Assembly (NCBI GenBank): GCA_900318545.1
Contig: ONLC01000098.1
Span: 1-7,716, forward strand
From: an uncultured Eubacteriales bacterium
Lineage (GTDB): Bacteria > Bacillota > Clostridia > Oscillospirales > Ruminococcaceae
DNA: 7,716 nt
Direction: 5' to 3'
In this document: positions 6,286 to 7,716 of the stretch, piece by piece
Layout: each line of letters begins with the position of its first letter
How positions within the stretch are numbered: the stretch's first letter is position 1
The notes under the pieces: model-generated
Database searches by the model: none
Told to the model about the DNA's origin: nothing
Seen by the model: only the letters and a program-made list of their open reading frames with translations
Position numbers and translations under genes: made by a program

Positions 6286-7305
6286 ATGAACCTGTCGGTA
6301 AGACCTCTGACATCTGAGCAGAAGGAAGAAAAAAACTACATAGCACTGGACTGTTACAAGCTGGGCTTTCTGCTTATGCTGTATCAGCTGCTTACCTACG
6401 GACTGCGGTATGTGTTCTACCTTGCTGCATACTGGGTCTGTGACGGGAATTTTACTCTTAATGTAAAAACGGCTATGAACTATCTTGTGAATAATCAGGA
6501 CATTGTTCAGTCAACGGCATTTAAAATGTCGGGAAATATCAGTATAACCTGTGTAAGTCTGGCAATAGTAATGGTGGGTATGCACGCATTGTTCAAGGGG
6601 CAGCTTGGCAGCTGGCTTCGCCCTGATAAGAAAAAGGTGCTCACGGGTGTTCTCTGGACGACTCCTGACCACGTTGTAAACCTGTTTGCCACAATGATAG
6701 TAAGCTACCTTGTGACTATCCTCGGAAACAGCGGCATAAGCGTTCCCGACGCTGACTTTACGATAACTCACCCTTCGGCAGCGGCAATAATCCTGCAGGC
6801 TGCATACACTATTCTTGCTGCACCGATCATTGAGGAGATACTCTATCGTGGAATGATACTGAGTGTGCTCTCAAAATACGGGAAGAGCCCTGCGGTGCTG
6901 CTTTCGGCACTTTGCTTCGGGCTTATGCACGGGAATATCCCCCAGGGCGTCGGGGCGTTCATCTCGGGACTGCTTTATGCGATAGTCGCAGTTGAAAGCG
7001 GCTCGATAGTGCCGTCGATCATAATGCACTCGTTCAATAACCTCATGGCTGAAATGACCGACATAACATCTGCCCTCGGCGTTGACAAGGACGGCACAAT
7101 AGTTATGAGCATAATTGCTGTGGCAGGCTTTATCGGCTTTTTTGTCGGCTGTATGAATGTGAACAAGCTCAGATTCAAGGAAGAGCAGCACGCCCTCTCA
7201 ATAAAGCAGGTGCGGCAGACTGTATTCTCGAACCCGATGACGCTGATCTGCCTGCTGTGGTACTCGTACAGCATAATTTCGGGACTTATCGGGGCTAACA
7301 GCTGA
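6286..7305 (+). CDS. CPBP family intramembrane metalloprotease
   Basis: Membrane protein of 339 residues with a CPBP/Abi protease domain (CAAX-protease-like, PF02517 type). All three motifs are visible: EEILYR (Glu183, Glu184, Arg188), FGLMH (Phe211, His215) and HSFNN (His248, Asn251 or Asn252). The Glu and His residues fit an intact metal-dependent active site inside the membrane. Hydrophobic stretches near 27-50, 84-105, 130-147, 165-182, 200-238, 240-255, 272-290 and 317-336 suggest about eight segments, with a charged loop at 292-310. The ATG is preceded by GGAGAGGGTG, a strong Shine-Dalgarno. It is divergent from htpG and upstream of an rRNA operon. Family members act in prenyl-protein processing, bacteriocin self-immunity or sigma-pathway proteolysis. 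No bacteriocin or anti-sigma gene is visible here, so the substrate is unknown. Confidence 0.88.
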   Translation: MNLSVRPLTSEQKEEKNYIALDCYKLGFLLMLYQLLTYGLRYVFYLAAYWVCDGNFTLNVKTAMNYLVNNQDIVQSTAFKMSGNISITCVSLAIVMVGMHALFKGQLGSWLRPDKKKVLTGVLWTTPDHVVNLFATMIVSYLVTILGNSGISVPDADFTITHPSAAAIILQAAYTILAAPIIEEILYRGMILSVLSKYGKSPAVLLSALCFGLMHGNIPQGVGAFISGLLYAIVAVESGSIVPSIIMHSFNNLMAEMTDITSALGVDKDGTIVMSIIAVAGFIGFFVGCMNVNKLRFKEEQHALSIKQVRQTVFSNPMTLICLLWYSYSIISGLIGANS

Positions 7306-7329
7306 GGCTTTCAGAGCACAAAAGCGTGA

Positions 7330-7386
7330 AAAATAAACAGTTTTCAAAGCGTTAAGAAAAAAATTGAATTTTTTTCAAAAAAAGGC
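7330..7386 (+). promoter_or_regulatory. AT-rich upstream (UP-like) element of the rRNA promoter
   Basis: Runs of A and T precede the -35 box, including a 9-bp perfect inverted repeat (7357-7365 with 7369-7377, loop TGA) and an A6 run at 7378-7383. This composition fits binding by the RNA polymerase alpha subunit and DNA bending, as at other rRNA promoters. The A/T hairpin has no GC pairs beyond its ends, so it is a poor terminator for the protease gene. Confidence 0.55.
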
Positions 7387-7415
7387 TTGACAAATGGAAA
7401 CTGTTGTGATATAAT
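7387..7415 (+). promoter_or_regulatory. rRNA operon promoter, full consensus
   Basis: -35 TTGACA (7387-7392), exactly 17 bp, -10 TATAAT (7410-7415), with TG at 7407-7408 (extended -10). Every consensus position is met, as expected for an rRNA promoter. With a 6-nt discriminator (AGACAA) the start would be G at 7422. A GTP start would allow growth-rate control by GTP level as known in Bacillus; that part is inference. No second tandem promoter is seen before 16S. Confidence 0.92.
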
Positions 7416-7449
7416 AGACAAGCTGACTCGGAAAGAGGAAGCAAAAACT

Positions 7450-7470
7450 TGCATCTTGAAAACCGAACAA
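7450..7470 (+). promoter_or_regulatory. Possible boxA-like antitermination site
   Basis: TGCATCTTGAAAACCGAAC is close in form to the conserved TTGAAAAC-containing segment of Firmicute rRNA leaders, where NusB/NusE-dependent antitermination is expected. It departs from the E. coli boxA core (TGCTCTTTA), so the assignment is tentative. Confidence 0.35.
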
Positions 7471-7600
7471 TAACGAAAGAAAACCCTTTAGTTAAGACCT
7501 TTGAGTGAATAACTTAGAGGAGTCCAAGGTGTCGGGACTGAAAAGAAAGACACACGCACAGTGATTCATTGGAAACGATGAATGTGAACTGAGATCATAT

Positions 7601-7618
7601 TATCCAACTAGTTGGATA
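7601..7618 (+). repeat. 18-bp perfect palindrome just upstream of 16S
   Basis: TATCCAACTAGTTGGATA equals its own reverse complement. As RNA it would form a 7-bp stem with a CTAG loop ending about 13 nt before the mature 16S end. It could be part of the processing stem or fold on its own. Confidence 0.7.
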
Positions 7619-7631
7619 TTAGGATACAACT

Positions 7632-7716
7632 TAAATTAAGAGTTTGATCCTGGCTCAGGACGAACGCTGGCGGCACGCTTAACACATGCAAGTCGAACGG
7701 AGTTAATTTGAGCTTG
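7632..7716 (+). rRNA. 16S ribosomal RNA, 5' end (partial)
   Basis: The universal 5' sequence AGAGTTTGATCCTGGCTCAG begins at 7639, matching E. coli position 8, so the mature end is placed near 7632. It continues with the conserved GACGAACGCTGGCGGC and AACACATGCAAGTCGAACG and enters variable region V1 before the window ends. The GGCGGCACGCTTAACACATG form and CGGAGTTAATTTGAGCTTG in V1 suggest a Ruminococcus relative. The exact 5' end is uncertain by a few bases. Confidence 0.97.

Larger units (their letters stand above)
7422..7631 (+). other. rRNA operon leader (5' external spacer)
   Basis: About 210 nt are transcribed before mature 16S. Visible hairpins are 7498-7520 (9-bp stem with two wobble pairs, GAATA loop), 7521-7539 (AGTCC with GGACT), 7564-7583 (8-bp stem closed by a GAAA tetraloop) and the palindrome at 7601-7618. 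A stretch at 7450-7470 containing CTTGAAAACCGAACAA resembles the boxA-region sequences of Firmicute rRNA leaders. Such leaders take part in antitermination and in guiding 16S processing and folding. There is no open reading frame of note. Confidence 0.7.

Noticed and set aside
7306..7631. tRNA gene or second rRNA promoter before 16S
   Set aside because: No cloverleaf with a T-loop GTTCRAATC-type motif was found, and no second -35/-10 pair of comparable quality lies in the leader.

Overview
The window looks like a chromosomal segment of a gut or rumen Ruminococcus-type Firmicute (Clostridia, Oscillospiraceae). The evidence is the 5' end of a 16S rRNA gene reading 'ggcggcacgcttaacacatg', strong Gram-positive Shine-Dalgarno sites, sigma-A promoters of the extended -10 kind, and an HrcA/CIRCE operator. 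The genus is a judgement from about 80 bases of 16S and the general style of the sequence, not from a search.

Left part (2-3595, minus strand): a two-gene operon encodes the two halves of a heterodimeric ABC exporter of the BmrC/BmrD (LmrC/LmrD, TM287/TM288) type. The upstream half has a degenerate ATP site (Walker B Asp instead of Glu, switch-loop Gln instead of His). The downstream half is canonical. The reading frames overlap by 8 bp, and an extended -10 promoter lies just upstream.

Middle gap (3596-4117): no convincing protein gene. It holds a mirrored pair of extended -10 boxes facing away from each other, two small hairpins, and a large imperfect inverted repeat (about 3709-3963, best arms 3747-3772 and 3901-3926). 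The head of this repeat contains three further hairpins, two of them GC-rich. It is either a dispersed MITE-like repeat or a structured RNA. The wobble pattern favours the plus strand if it is an RNA.

Centre (4118-6163, minus strand): htpG, the bacterial Hsp90, is a complete single-gene unit with its own promoter, a perfect CIRCE operator over the expected transcription start, and a strong intrinsic terminator.

Right part (6164-7716, plus strand): a CPBP-family membrane protease is transcribed divergently from htpG. It is followed by an rRNA operon start: an AT-rich upstream element, a full-consensus promoter (TTGACA, 17 bp, TATAAT, with TG extension), a leader of about 210 nt with several hairpins and an 18-bp perfect palindrome, and the first bases of 16S rRNA.

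The gene content is mostly housekeeping and stress related. The main unexplained element is the structured inverted-repeat region at 3600-4010.
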